A stretch of 64,000 bases of DNA from Ramlibacter alkalitolerans (GCF_016722765.1 NZ_JAEQND010000001.1:1-64000); one strand, 5' to 3'. Counted from the first letter of the stretch, positions 55,872-64,000 are shown. Numbers and translations: made by a program. The notes: generated by a model not told the origin, from the sequence alone.

Positions 55872-56405
55872 CTACGCGGCCTCGACCGCCCGCTGCGCCA
55901 GCTTGCGCCGGGCATACGGCACGAGGCCGCCGACGGCCAGGATTTCCAGCGCCGTGGACGACAGCGGCGTGGCCTGCAGCACCTGGCCGGTCGCCAGGTT
56001 GGTGATGCGGGCCGCGCCCAGGTCCACCGAGAGTTGCTGGCCGGTCTGCACTGCCTGCGCGATGCCCGCGCACACCAGGATGGGGAAGCCGTTGTTGATC
56101 GCGTTGCGCAGGAAGTAGCGGGCGAACGATTCGGCGATCACCAGCTTCACGCCGGCCCCGCGCAGCGCGAACACCGGCCCTTCCACCGTCTTGCCGCCAC
56201 CGCCGAAGTTCACCCCGGCGACCACGATGCCGTACTCGCCGGCCAGCGAACGGGCGGAGAAGGAGGGATCGAGGTCGGCGAAGGCCGCCTTGGCGAGCTC
56301 CTCGTCCAACAGCGCACTGGAGCTCTTGAAGCGCGTGGGCATGATCTCCAGCGCCTTGACGTCGTCGCCGACGCGGTAGGCGCCGGCACGGATCGGCTCA
56401 GGCAT
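55872..56405 (-). CDS. Aconitase-family small subunit (LeuD-like)
   Basis: 177 residues. It is the swivel domain of a two-subunit hydro-lyase: GVNFGGGGKTVEGP near 65 replaces the GxNFGxGSSRE loop of LeuD, then VIAESFARYFLRNAINNGFP. The altered loop (no SSRE) suggests a substrate other than isopropylmalate. The ATG at 56405 overlaps the large-subunit stop by 8 bp, so they form one enzyme. Length fits LeuD2-type proteins. Confidence 0.88.
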   Translation of the reverse strand: MPEPIRAGAYRVGDDVKALEIMPTRFKSSSALLDEELAKAAFADLDPSFSARSLAGEYGIVVAGVNFGGGGKTVEGPVFALRGAGVKLVIAESFARYFLRNAINNGFPILVCAGIAQAVQTGQQLSVDLGAARITNLATGQVLQATPLSSTALEILAVGGLVPYARRKLAQRAVEAA

Positions 56406-57687
56406 GGGCCACCTCCCTGGCGACCGGCTGCAGCGTGCGCGGGTCGGTGATGACGCCGGCGACCGCCGAGGCGGCCACGGTCTGCGGCGAGCCGAGATAG
56501 ACGAAGGAGTCGGGGCTGCCCATGCGGCCTTTCATGTTGCGGTTGCCCGAGCTGATGGCGACCTCGCCGGCACCCAGCACGCCGCTGTGCTCGCCCATGC
56601 AGGGGCCGCAGCCCGGTGGGAACACCAGCGCGCCGGCTTCGCTGAGCGTGGCGATGTGGCCGGCCTTGAGGGCGCGCTGGTAGACCTCGCGCGAGGCGGG
56701 CACGACCACGAAGCGCACGCCATCGGCCACCTTGCGGCCTTCGACGATCGCCGCCGCCGCCGCGAGGTCCTCGAAGCGGCCGTTGGTGCAGGTGCCGATG
56801 AAGGCCTCGTGGATGGTCTTGCCGGCCTGCGAGGCCACGCTGTGGATGTTGTCCAGCGCATGCGGACAGGCCAGCAGCGGCTCCAGCGTGCCGAGGTCGA
56901 CGTGGATCGCGTCCTCGTAGCTGCAGTCGGCATCGCTGTACACGGGCGTGAACTCGCGCTGCGCGCGCGCCGCTGCGTATTCCAGCGTCACCGCGTCGGG
57001 TTGGAAGATCGCCGACTTGGCGCCCATGTCGGAGCAGTAGTTGGTGATCGTGAAGCGCGCGTCCATCGACAGCGCGGCCACGCCCGGGCCGCCGATCTCG
57101 ATGGTCTTGTAGATCGCCTTGCGTTCGTACCCGAGCAGCTTCATCAGGTGCAGCGCGACGTCCTTGGTCGTGACGCCCGGGCGCAGCGCGCCGCGCAGGT
57201 TGACGCGGATCGTCGCCGGCACCACGAGCCAGATCTCGCCCAGCGCCGCGGCCACGGCCGCATCGGTCTGGCCGACGCCGATCACCACCGCGCCCATGGC
57301 GCCGCCGGTGGGCGTGTGCGACTCGTTCATGATCACCAGCTCGCCGGGCAGCACCAGGCCGCGCTCGGGCATGACCACGTGCATGATCCCGCTGCCGACG
57401 TCGAACAGGTTCTTCACGTCGTACTTCTTCGCCGCCTTGCGGATGGCGGCGTGCACGTCGGCGATGGCGACGGTCTGCGCCGGGCTCTGGTGGTCCAGCG
57501 TCAGCGCCACCCGCTGCGGATCGAACAGCGATTCGCTGCCCAGGGTGCCCAGCGTGTTGAACACCAGCTTGCCCTGCAGGTCCATGCTGGCGACCTGGTC
57601 CACCTTGCAGTCCAGGAACTGGCCCGGCCGCACGGCGTCCAGGCCCGCCGCGCGCGCCAGGATCTTCTCCGTGATGGTCATGCCCAT
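56398..57687 (-). CDS. Aconitase-family large subunit (LeuC-like)
   Basis: 429 residues. The Fe-S ligands are Cys in FTITNYCSDMG near 220 region, GTCTNGRFED near 296 and FPPGCGPCMGEHSG near 355. It would dehydrate/rehydrate a hydroxy acid with a 4Fe-4S cluster, together with the small subunit. Neighbours (TctC receptor, HpcH/HpaI aldolase, IclR) point to catabolism rather than leucine synthesis. A relation to dimethylmalate/citramalate-type dehydratases is plausible, not shown. The ATG at 57687 (or 57681) follows TctC by 4 bp. Confidence 0.88.
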   Translation of the reverse strand: MGMTITEKILARAAGLDAVRPGQFLDCKVDQVASMDLQGKLVFNTLGTLGSESLFDPQRVALTLDHQSPAQTVAIADVHAAIRKAAKKYDVKNLFDVGSGIMHVVMPERGLVLPGELVIMNESHTPTGGAMGAVVIGVGQTDAAVAAALGEIWLVVPATIRVNLRGALRPGVTTKDVALHLMKLLGYERKAIYKTIEIGGPGVAALSMDARFTITNYCSDMGAKSAIFQPDAVTLEYAAARAQREFTPVYSDADCSYEDAIHVDLGTLEPLLACPHALDNIHSVASQAGKTIHEAFIGTCTNGRFEDLAAAAAIVEGRKVADGVRFVVVPASREVYQRALKAGHIATLSEAGALVFPPGCGPCMGEHSGVLGAGEVAISSGNRNMKGRMGSPDSFVYLGSPQTVAASAVAGVITDPRTLQPVAREVAHA

Positions 57688-57691
57688 CGCG

Positions 57692-58681
57692 TCACTCCAC
57701 GACGATGTGGGCCGCCTTGATCGTGGCGCCCCACTTCGCCGCGTCCTTCGCGATCAGGCCGGCGAACTGCGCCGACGCCGTCGCGGTGGGCGGCTGCAGG
57801 CCCATGGTCTGGTAGCGGGCCTTGATCTCGGCGTTCTGCAGGACTTCGGCGACGTCCTTCTGCAGCTTCGCCTGCACGTCCCCGGGCAGGCCGGCCGGGC
57901 CGACCAGGCCGAACCAGTTGCTGAAGTTGTAGGAGGGCAGGCCCGCTTCGGCCATGGTGGGCACCTCGGGCAGCAGCGGCGAACGCTGGCTTCCCAGCAC
58001 CGCCAGCGGTTTGAGCTTGCCGGCCTTGATGTGCGGCAGCACCTGCGAGGCGGCGTCGAAGTCCAGGTCCGTCTGGCCACCGAGCACCGCGTTCACGGCG
58101 TCGGCCGTGCCCTTGTACGGGACCAGTTGCAGGTTGACCTTGGCGGCGTCCTCGAACAGGGCGGCGGCCAGGTGCGGTGCGCCGCCGTTGCCGGAGGTGG
58201 CGGTGCTGATCGACTCCGGCTTCGCCTTGGCGGCCGCGATCAGTTCCTTCACGTTCCTGAACGGCGCGTCCGGCTGCGCGACCAGCACGAAGTCGACGGC
58301 GGCCGTCTGCGTGATCGGCGTGAAGTCCTTGACCGGGTCGAACTTCATGTTCTTGTACAGGTGCTGGTTGACCGTGAGGTTGCCGGCCGTGGCCATCAGC
58401 AGCGTGTAGCCGTCGGCGGGCGCCTTGGCCACGAGCTCGGACCCGAGCAGGCCGGCGGCGCCCGGCTTGTTCTCCACGACCACCGGCTGGCCCCACTTGT
58501 CGGCCAGCTTCTGGCCGATCAGGCGGGCCACCACGTCCGTCGGACCGCCGGCGGTGAAGGCGACGACGATCCTGACCGGCTTGTTCGGCCAGGCGCCCTG
58601 CGCCAGGGCGAAGGGCGCGGCTGCACTGAAAGCGGCGGCGACGAGGGCGGCACGGGCCACGCTGCGGCGGGTGAACGGCAT
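57692..58681 (-). CDS. TctC/Bug-family solute-binding receptor
   Basis: 329 residues. A signal peptide with a twin-arginine-like start (MPFTRRSVARAALVAAAFSAAAPFALAQ) leads to the Bug fold: WPNKPVRIVVAFTAGGPTDVVAR, NKPGAAGLLGSELVAKAPADGYTLL, and PLLPEVPTMAEAGLP. It binds a carboxylic acid in the periplasm. No TctA/TctB transporter lies in the window, so the receptor may be an orphan, as is common in Burkholderiales. The ATG at 58681 has GGAGAAAA 7 bp before. Confidence 0.93.
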   Translation of the reverse strand: MPFTRRSVARAALVAAAFSAAAPFALAQGAWPNKPVRIVVAFTAGGPTDVVARLIGQKLADKWGQPVVVENKPGAAGLLGSELVAKAPADGYTLLMATAGNLTVNQHLYKNMKFDPVKDFTPITQTAAVDFVLVAQPDAPFRNVKELIAAAKAKPESISTATSGNGGAPHLAAALFEDAAKVNLQLVPYKGTADAVNAVLGGQTDLDFDAASQVLPHIKAGKLKPLAVLGSQRSPLLPEVPTMAEAGLPSYNFSNWFGLVGPAGLPGDVQAKLQKDVAEVLQNAEIKARYQTMGLQPPTATASAQFAGLIAKDAAKWGATIKAAHIVVE

Positions 58682-58704
58682 CTTGGTTTTCTCCGGGAAA
58701 GGAA

Positions 58705-59508
58705 TCAGCGGGAAAGGGAGGCGACGGCCTTGGCCTTCTGCGTGCAGGCCGCCATCAGGAACGACAGGTCGGTGCCGGTGGAGACGAAGCGCGCGCCCAG
58801 GCGCACGAACTTCTCCACCAGGTCGGGCCGCGAAGCCAGCCCGCCGATGCCGACGTGCTTGCCGTGCCGGCGGCAGGCGGCGATCGTGCGTTCGTAGGCG
58901 GCGGCGAGGCGCGGGTCGTCGTACTGGCCCGGCACGCCCCATTCGGCGGTCAGGTCGTTGCTGCCGACCAGGAGCATGTCGACGCCGTCGACGGCGGCGA
59001 TCTCCTCGACGCGTTCCAGCGCCTCGACGGCTTCCATCATCAGGATCACCATCGTGGCCTGGTTCAGGGCCAGGTTGGCTTCCACGGTGGGGAAGCTGCG
59101 GTATTGCAGGTGCGGCAGGCCGCCGTTGGCCGAGCGGTCGCCCTGCGGCGCGAAGCGCGCATGGCGCACCACGTCGCGGGCCTGCTGCGCGTCGCGCACG
59201 TGCGGGGCGATCACGCCCATGGCGCCGCCATCGAGCACGCGCGAGATGTACTCGGGCGTGTTGGCCGGCACGCGCACGAAGGCGGGGATGCCGATCTCCA
59301 GGGCCGCCATGCAGATCTGGCTGGTGGTCTCCAGCGAGAAGGCGCAGTGCTCCATGTCGATGTAGAAGGTGTCGAAGCCGGCCGACTTCGCGATGCGCGC
59401 GATCTCCACGCCGCGCACCAGGCGCACCATCATCGAGGCCACGACTTCATCGCGGGCCAGTTTCTCCTTCACGCCGTTGCGAAGGATTTCGGAAAGGGAG
59501 GGACTCAT
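58705..59508 (-). CDS. HpcH/HpaI-family aldolase
   Basis: 267 residues, a class II aldolase with TIM-barrel fold. FYIDMEHCAFSLE near 50 and VLDGGAMGVIAPHVRDAQQA near 93 are conserved. LMMEAVEALERVEEI near 155 holds the metal Glu, and DMLLVGSNDL near 180 holds the metal Asp. It would cleave a 2-keto-3-hydroxy-type or malate-type acid to pyruvate or a keto acid plus aldehyde. First gene of the cassette, behind the promoter at 59552-59580. Substrate unknown. Confidence 0.92.
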   Translation of the reverse strand: MSPSLSEILRNGVKEKLARDEVVASMMVRLVRGVEIARIAKSAGFDTFYIDMEHCAFSLETTSQICMAALEIGIPAFVRVPANTPEYISRVLDGGAMGVIAPHVRDAQQARDVVRHARFAPQGDRSANGGLPHLQYRSFPTVEANLALNQATMVILMMEAVEALERVEEIAAVDGVDMLLVGSNDLTAEWGVPGQYDDPRLAAAYERTIAACRRHGKHVGIGGLASRPDLVEKFVRLGARFVSTGTDLSFLMAACTQKAKAVASLSR

Positions 59509-59536
59509 GGGGGTCCGGCGGCAGTGCCGGCACTTT

Positions 59537-59580
59537 CTGAAAAATTCTCACATTGTAGGAGAAATTTCAGAGCTTGTCGA
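59537..59580 (-). promoter_or_regulatory. Promoter and operator of the aldolase cassette
   Basis: The minus strand carries TCGACA (59575-59580), 17 bp, then TACAAT (59552-59557), a near-consensus sigma-70 promoter reading into the aldolase gene. A palindrome CTGAAAAATTCTC (59537-59549) / GAGAAATTTCAG (59559-59570) overlaps the -10 and spacer. It is an obvious operator for the adjacent IclR regulator. Low local GC stands out in this GC-rich window. Confidence 0.65.
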
Positions 59581-59583
59581 GGC

Positions 59584-60381
59584 CTATCCCAGCGCCCGCG
59601 CGGGCAGGTCCACCACGTTGGCGCTGGCGGCGATGCCGCGTGAAATCTCGGCGGCCGCCTTCAGGAGCGGCGGCGCCAGGGCCTTGAACTGCTCCAGCTG
59701 CGGCGAGGCGATGGAGGTGGCCAGCGCGATGCTCCCCAGCACCTCGCCCTCCTTGTTGAACAGGGGCGCCGCCAGGCCCGCGATGCCGACACGGTATTCA
59801 CCGGCCGTAAAGCTGTAGCCCTGTTGCCGGATGGCCGCAAGCTGGCCCCGCAGGCTCTCCCAGTCGGGCCCGAAGCCGGCGGCGACGATGCGGTCCCGCT
59901 GCTTGTTGAAGACGCTGCGCAACTGGTGGACCGGCAGGTGGGCGAGGATGATGTTGGCGCTGGCGCCGGCCACCAGCGGCCGTTGCTGGCCGCGGCCGAA
60001 CAGGCCCGGGGGCGCATCCTCGGTGGCGACCTGCTGCACGCACATGACGGAGTCGCTGTAAAGCACCGACAGCAGCGCGCTGAAGCCGGTGCGCCGCGAC
60101 AGCGCGGCGACCACCGGGCTGCCGACGCTGTAGACCGGGTCCGACAGCCGCGAGATGCGGTCCAGGGCCAGCACGCGCGGGCCGACGACGTACGAGCCGC
60201 TGCCCACGCGCGCCAGCAGGCCCGCCTGGTGCAGCGACTTCAGGTAGCGGTAACAGGTGGAGGGCGGCAGCGCCAGGCGCGCCGCGAGTTCGTCGGCCGA
60301 CCACACGGGCGCCTCGACGCTGAAGGCGTCCAGCAGGGAGAGCATCTTGTCCTGGCTGCTCATGCCGGGATTGTCCGGCAT
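59584..60381 (-). CDS. IclR-family transcription regulator
   Basis: 265 residues. A winged helix at about 5-75 has WSADELAARLALPPSTCYRYLKSL. The effector domain has LGIGLA-type features, here SVGSPVVAALSRRTGFSALL, RQQGYSFTAGEYRVGIAGLAAPLF and GEVLGSIALATS. It sits directly upstream of the aldolase cassette on the same strand, 75 bp away across the palindrome 59537-59570. It likely responds to the cassette substrate. The ATG at 60381 is chosen; 60363 is equally possible. Confidence 0.9.
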   Translation of the reverse strand: MPDNPGMSSQDKMLSLLDAFSVEAPVWSADELAARLALPPSTCYRYLKSLHQAGLLARVGSGSYVVGPRVLALDRISRLSDPVYSVGSPVVAALSRRTGFSALLSVLYSDSVMCVQQVATEDAPPGLFGRGQQRPLVAGASANIILAHLPVHQLRSVFNKQRDRIVAAGFGPDWESLRGQLAAIRQQGYSFTAGEYRVGIAGLAAPLFNKEGEVLGSIALATSIASPQLEQFKALAPPLLKAAAEISRGIAASANVVDLPARALG

Positions 60382-60406
60382 GGCCGCGAGCCGCGCTCCC
60401 GCACGG

Positions 60407-60556
60407 TCAATCGGCCGGCGCGTCCCGGGCGATCGTCGCGACCGGGCAGGCGCCGAAGTCCTGCGGCACGCCAGGCGGACCACCGAGCCCCAAGTGCAGC
60501 ACCGCCCCCTCCCTGTAGCCTTCGAGCTGCTGCGGCGTCGCCGCCGCGCAGCGGCT
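60407..60556 (-). pseudogene. Coding-like in-frame extension after the ABC stop
   Basis: After the TGA at 60557-60559 the ABC frame continues for 49 codons, to a TGA at 60407-60409. It reads TPQQLEGYREGAVLHLG and PQDFGACPVATIARDAPAD. About nine in ten codons end in G or C, as in real genes here. The normal ATPase ends about 40-60 residues after its His switch, while this gene ends right after VIAHP, so the segment looks like the missing tail. Either a nonsense change, or a separate small ORF from the GTG at 60502 (with AGGGAGG upstream). Confidence 0.5.
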
Positions 60557-62698
60557 TCATGGGTGGGCGATGACCATCAGCGTCGGCGCCCGCTCGAACG
60601 CGCAGCGCAGGCAGCGCGCGAGCGTTTCCGGATCGAGGGCGGCGAAGCTTTCGTCCAGCACGGTGAGTTCGGCCTTCTGCAGCAGCGCGCGGGCCAGGAA
60701 GATGCGGCTGCGCTCCCCGTGCGAGAGTTGCCAGCCGGTCTCGCCGACGGTCTGCGCCAGGCCGGCGGGCATGCGTTCCAGCAGGTCGCCCAGCCCCAGC
60801 TCCTCGCACAGCGCGCGCGCTTCCTCCAGGTCCTCCTCGCTGGCCGGCCAGTTGCGTCCCATCAGCAGGTTGAAGGCCACCGTGCCGCTCAGGATGTGGT
60901 TCTCGTGGAACTGCGGCGCTTCCGCCGCCAGCCGGTGCCAGTTGCGCCCCAGGGTCTGGCGGTCCAGGCCATCGAGCAGCAGCGACCCGGAGGCCGGAAC
61001 GCGCAGCCCGGTGAGCAGCGCCGCGAGCGTGGACTTGCCGCCGCCGGAAGAGCCCTCCAGCAGGATGCGTTCGCCGTGGCGGATCGACAGGTCGATGTCG
61101 CGCAGCACCGGCTTGGCGGCCTCCTGGTACTGGAAGCTCAGCTCGCGGGCGTCGACCAGGCAGCGCGGCGCGCCGTCTTCGTCGGTGCGCACGGAGGCCG
61201 GCAGGAAGGGCTCGCGCGCGGCGCCGTCACCGGCGGCGAAGAACCCCGCCACCTGCTTCCATGCGATGGCGGCCCGCCCCAGCGCCGTCACGCCGGCGGA
61301 GATCCCGGTCAAGGCACGGCCGGCCAGCAGCATGCCGCCCAGCGCCACCGCGATGCCGACCGAAGAGGCCGTGCCGGCGACGAAGGCGGGCGCGATGCCG
61401 GCCAGCGCCACCAGGATCCAGCCGCGCGGCATCACGCCGACGATGGGCAGCACCGCGCGGTCCATCTCCTGCGAGCTGCGCACGTAGTTCCCGAGCTCGT
61501 GGTCCTCCTCGTGGTCGCGGCGGGCGCGCTGTTCCTGCGCCAGGCGCGTGCGGTGGCCGACCATGCGCTCCACCAGCGCCTGCGTCATGCGCAGCCGCTC
61601 CAGCGTCCATGCGCGCATCGCCACCAGGTAGCGCCAGCCCAGGCCCAGGGTGATCGCGACCCACGCGAGCAGCAGCGCCACGTGCAGCCAGCCGCCGGCG
61701 CCGGCGGCGAGGATGGTGGCCGCGAACACGAGTTCGACCAGCGCCACCAGCACGCCGAAGCCGCCGTTGAGCGCCAGCGACTCGAGCGCCTGCGATTCGA
61801 GCACGCGACCGAGCAGTTCGCCGGCGCCCTGCCGCCGCAGCGTCTCGACGTCGCTGCGCAGCGCACCGGCGAGCAGCCGCGATTTCATGATGCGGCCGGC
61901 GTCGAGCGCGAAGCGGGCGTCGAGCCATCCGCCCAGCCACTGCAGCGGCACCAGCGAGACCACCAGCAGCGTCCAGGCCGCAAGCCAGCCGCCGTCCACG
62001 CGCCCGTGCAGGGTGCCCTGCCCGATCAGCGTCCAGGACAGCACCTCGAGTCCGTACAGGATGCCGAACACGGCGACGATCGGCACGATGCGCTGGCGCA
62101 GGCCTTCCTGCGCGAGCTGGTCCCAGAAGCCGCGCGCCGGCGACAGGCGCAGCATCCAGCACGAAGCGACCTGCCGGCTGGCCAGCCGGTCGCGCAGCAT
62201 CGCCGTGCGGACGCTGGCCTGCCGCCCGGGCGGCACGGCCGCCGCCGCCAGCAGCTTGTCGATCTCCGCCGCGTACGGCGCCTCCAGCCGGTCGCACAGC
62301 GCGCGCCGCAGGCCGGCGATGGACTGGCGGTGCACGCGCAGGTCGGGACCGAGCAGGTGCGCCGTGTCGCCACGGGACTTCAGCAGCAGCAGGTAGCCGT
62401 CGCCCGCCGGGTCCTCCACGCGCACCAGCGCCGGCGCGGCGCCGGCCAGGACGCCTTCGATTTCCGGCGCCACGGCATCGAGCCCCTCGGCCTCCAGGCC
62501 CAGGCGGTGCGCCGCCCATTCGAGCCAGCGGCCCTGCTCCTGCTCGCCGTCGGCGGCCAGGGTCGCCGGGACCTGCGGGCTCTCGGCGGCGGCCACGCGC
62601 AGGCGGGCGCGCCGCGCCAGTTCCTCCAGCGCCTCGCCCAGCCGCGGCACGGGCCAGAGCAGCGCGCGCAGGTCGGCAGCGTCGTTCGATCCGCTCAT
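60557..62698 (-). CDS. ABC exporter subunit with extra N-terminal domain
   Basis: 713 residues. The N-terminal ~150 form a soluble domain ending in LLLLKSRGDTAHLLGP, which resembles a degenerate C39-like domain of peptide exporters. Six hydrophobic helices follow (165-430). The ATPase has Walker A GSSGGGKST near 555, signature LSHGERSRIFLARALL near 655 and Walker B LTVLDESFAALD near 675. The frame stops at VIAHP, immediately after the switch His, with a coding-like tail beyond. It is coupled (ATGA) to the upstream ABC gene, so the two likely form a heterodimer. Confidence 0.82.
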   Translation of the reverse strand: MSGSNDAADLRALLWPVPRLGEALEELARRARLRVAAAESPQVPATLAADGEQEQGRWLEWAAHRLGLEAEGLDAVAPEIEGVLAGAAPALVRVEDPAGDGYLLLLKSRGDTAHLLGPDLRVHRQSIAGLRRALCDRLEAPYAAEIDKLLAAAAVPPGRQASVRTAMLRDRLASRQVASCWMLRLSPARGFWDQLAQEGLRQRIVPIVAVFGILYGLEVLSWTLIGQGTLHGRVDGGWLAAWTLLVVSLVPLQWLGGWLDARFALDAGRIMKSRLLAGALRSDVETLRRQGAGELLGRVLESQALESLALNGGFGVLVALVELVFAATILAAGAGGWLHVALLLAWVAITLGLGWRYLVAMRAWTLERLRMTQALVERMVGHRTRLAQEQRARRDHEEDHELGNYVRSSQEMDRAVLPIVGVMPRGWILVALAGIAPAFVAGTASSVGIAVALGGMLLAGRALTGISAGVTALGRAAIAWKQVAGFFAAGDGAAREPFLPASVRTDEDGAPRCLVDARELSFQYQEAAKPVLRDIDLSIRHGERILLEGSSGGGKSTLAALLTGLRVPASGSLLLDGLDRQTLGRNWHRLAAEAPQFHENHILSGTVAFNLLMGRNWPASEEDLEEARALCEELGLGDLLERMPAGLAQTVGETGWQLSHGERSRIFLARALLQKAELTVLDESFAALDPETLARCLRCAFERAPTLMVIAHP

Positions 62699-64000
62699 GC
62701 CGCGCTGCCTTCGCCGGTGCGCAGCGCGCCGTCTTCCACCCGGATGCGCCGCCACGCGATGTCCTGCCAGACGCGCGAACGCACGTCCTCCTCGGCCAGC
62801 AGCATCTCGCGGTAACGCGATTCGCGCCGCGCGAGATCGGCCGGCGCGCCGTCTTCGACGATGCGGCCGCCTTCGACGACCAGCACGCGATCGAAGGACT
62901 GCGTCTCGCCGACATCGTGCGTCACGCACAGCAGCGTCGCGTCCTTCCACCAGGCCCGCGCCTCGACCAGCAGCTCGCTGCGCTGGCCGCGCGCGAGGCC
63001 GCGGAATGGTTCGTCGAGCAGCGCCAGCCGCACGCCTTGCTGCAGGAAGGCGCGCGCGAGCCGCACACGCTGGCCCTCGCCGCCGGACAGCAGCGCGCCG
63101 CCTTCACCGAGGCAGGTCTGCAGGCCCTGCGGCAGCTTCTGCAGCACCCCGCGCAGGCGGGCGGCGTCGAGCACGGGGCCGACCTGTTCGAGCGCCTTGC
63201 CTTCGGACGCATACAGCAGGTTGTCGAGGAAGGGCCGGTTCCACAGCTGGATGGCCGGATCGACCCAGGCGGTGGCCTGGCGCAGGTGCTCGATCTGCGC
63301 GGCGCCGGCCGGCTGGCCATCGAGCCGCAGGGTCCCGGTGGCCAGGCGGTGCCACCCGAGCAGCAGCCCCAGCAGGCTGGACTTGCCGGCGCCGGACGAG
63401 CCGACGATCGCGACGTGCTCGCCGGGGGCGATCGCCAGGTCGAGGTCTTCCAGGATGCCGTGGCCGGCCGCCAGCACGCTGCCGCCTTCGACGGCAACGG
63501 CGACGCCGGCCTGCGCAGCGTGCTGCGGCGTGGCGGCAGACTGCGGCGCCTCGGCGCCGGACTCCGAAGGTGCGTTGATCGGCTCCAGCAGCCGCACCAG
63601 CACGTTGCGCATCGCCGGGTATTGCTGCGCGAGGCCGGCGAGCGCGTGGCCGATGGCGGGCAGCTTGAGCGTCCAGTACACCAGCAGCAGGTCGGCGCCG
63701 CTCACGGTGGCCGAGCGGCCGAAGTGCGCGATCAGCAGCCAGGCGCCCAGGCCGACGCAGACCACCGACTGCACGCCCGCGGCGCCGAGCGAGGCGCCGA
63801 TCTGCGCGCGCCCGGCCCGCACCCATTCCACCAGCAGGCCCTCGTGGCGGCGCCGCACGGCCGGTTCGGCCGCATGCGAGCGGATCGGCACCAGCCCGAG
63901 CAGCGCATCGAGGTAGAAGATGTGCAGCGCGCTGGCGTGATTGCGCACGCGCAGGTCGCTTTCATTGAGCACCGGCTGCAGCAGCAGCGGGATCACGAGT
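62695..64000 (-). CDS. ABC exporter subunit (partial, runs off the window)
   Basis: The last ~435 codons are visible. Part of the membrane domain comes first. Then the ATPase follows with Walker A GSSGAGKSS, signature LSGGEGQRVRLARAFLQ, Walker B LALLDEPFRGLARGQ (catalytic Glu kept) and switch His in CVTHDVGE. The gene starts beyond 64000. It overlaps the next ABC gene by four bases. Together they look like a two-gene exporter of the peptide or lipid type. The cargo gene is not visible. Confidence 0.85.
   Translation of the reverse strand, partial: LVIPLLLQPVLNESDLRVRNHASALHIFYLDALLGLVPIRSHAAEPAVRRRHEGLLVEWVRAGRAQIGASLGAAGVQSVVCVGLGAWLLIAHFGRSATVSGADLLLVYWTLKLPAIGHALAGLAQQYPAMRNVLVRLLEPINAPSESGAEAPQSAATPQHAAQAGVAVAVEGGSVLAAGHGILEDLDLAIAPGEHVAIVGSSGAGKSSLLGLLLGWHRLATGTLRLDGQPAGAAQIEHLRQATAWVDPAIQLWNRPFLDNLLYASEGKALEQVGPVLDAARLRGVLQKLPQGLQTCLGEGGALLSGGEGQRVRLARAFLQQGVRLALLDEPFRGLARGQRSELLVEARAWWKDATLLCVTHDVGETQSFDRVLVVEGGRIVEDGAPADLARRESRYREMLLAEEDVRSRVWQDIAWRRIRVEDGALRTGEGSAA

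Noticed and set aside
60360..60809. 149-codon frame with a start at 60809
   Set aside because: It overlaps the ABC ATPase domain in another frame and is Arg/Gly-rich; the in-frame ABC extension explains the coding bias better.

Overview
The window is very GC-rich, about 70% by eye, with tightly packed genes and strong G/C preference at third codon positions. Protein families and gene style point to a betaproteobacterium of the order Burkholderiales, probably Comamonadaceae (a Ramlibacter/Variovorax-type soil or water bacterium). This includes a DUF4148-like secreted protein, a TctC-type solute receptor, many cytoplasmic PAS kinases, HU, and frequent GTG/TTG starts. That placement is inference; no rRNA or tRNA gene was found.

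Layout. 1-123 is the edge of an insertion element with IS21-like tandem end repeats. 297-5112 holds a cold-shock/DUF1294 membrane protein, a coupled three-gene unit (peroxiredoxin-glutaredoxin, creatininase-like protein, YncE-like propeller), a DUF4242 protein and a small secreted protein. 5212-8346 is a two-component pair. 8360-25673 is a 13-gene minus-strand polysaccharide unit in which ten of twelve junctions overlap. It is headed by a sequence matching a sigma-54 promoter. 25944-31216 holds a tetraheme cytochrome, an unknown gene behind a 10-codon leader ORF, a NarX-like kinase, ParA, a tiny lipoprotein and HU. 31427-41189 contains a DUF2277 gene broken by an amber codon, an acyl-CoA synthetase, a TetR-SDR-MATE module with two matching operators, a pseudouridine-synthase relative lacking its catalytic Asp, an SRAP protein, and a LexA-type box in front of a damaged reading frame. 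41323-50314 is a mosaic of small housekeeping and unknown genes (YciI, Vgb-like propeller, MBL hydrolase, SelO, UPF0149, spermidine-synthase-like). 50473-55235 is a YihY protein coupled to a 1314-residue hybrid kinase. It is followed by a 636-bp gap full of inverted repeats. 55872-60381 is a catabolic cassette: aconitase-type LeuC/LeuD pair, TctC receptor, HpcH/HpaI aldolase, IclR regulator. 60557-64000 is a pair of ABC exporters that runs off the window.

How the genes work together. The polysaccharide unit can be read as one pathway. UDP-sugar dehydrogenases and an epimerase make uronic-acid precursors, four glycosyltransferases polymerise, and a fused ABC exporter moves material across the inner membrane. 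An alginate-export-type barrel serves the outer membrane, and a deacetylase-like protein and a heparinase-like lyase trim the product. Two kinase-fold phosphotransferases have no obvious role in known export systems. No Wzx/Wzy/Wza/Wzc or KpsMT set is present, so this is the best candidate here for an undescribed system. The IclR cassette looks like uptake, hydration/dehydration and retro-aldol cleavage of a branched or substituted di- or tricarboxylic acid.

Several frames carry stop codons inside sequence that still looks coding: DUF2277 at 31460, the frame behind the LexA-type box near 41.1 kb, and the end of the ABC gene at 60557. They may be recent pseudogenes, assembly errors or read-through sites.
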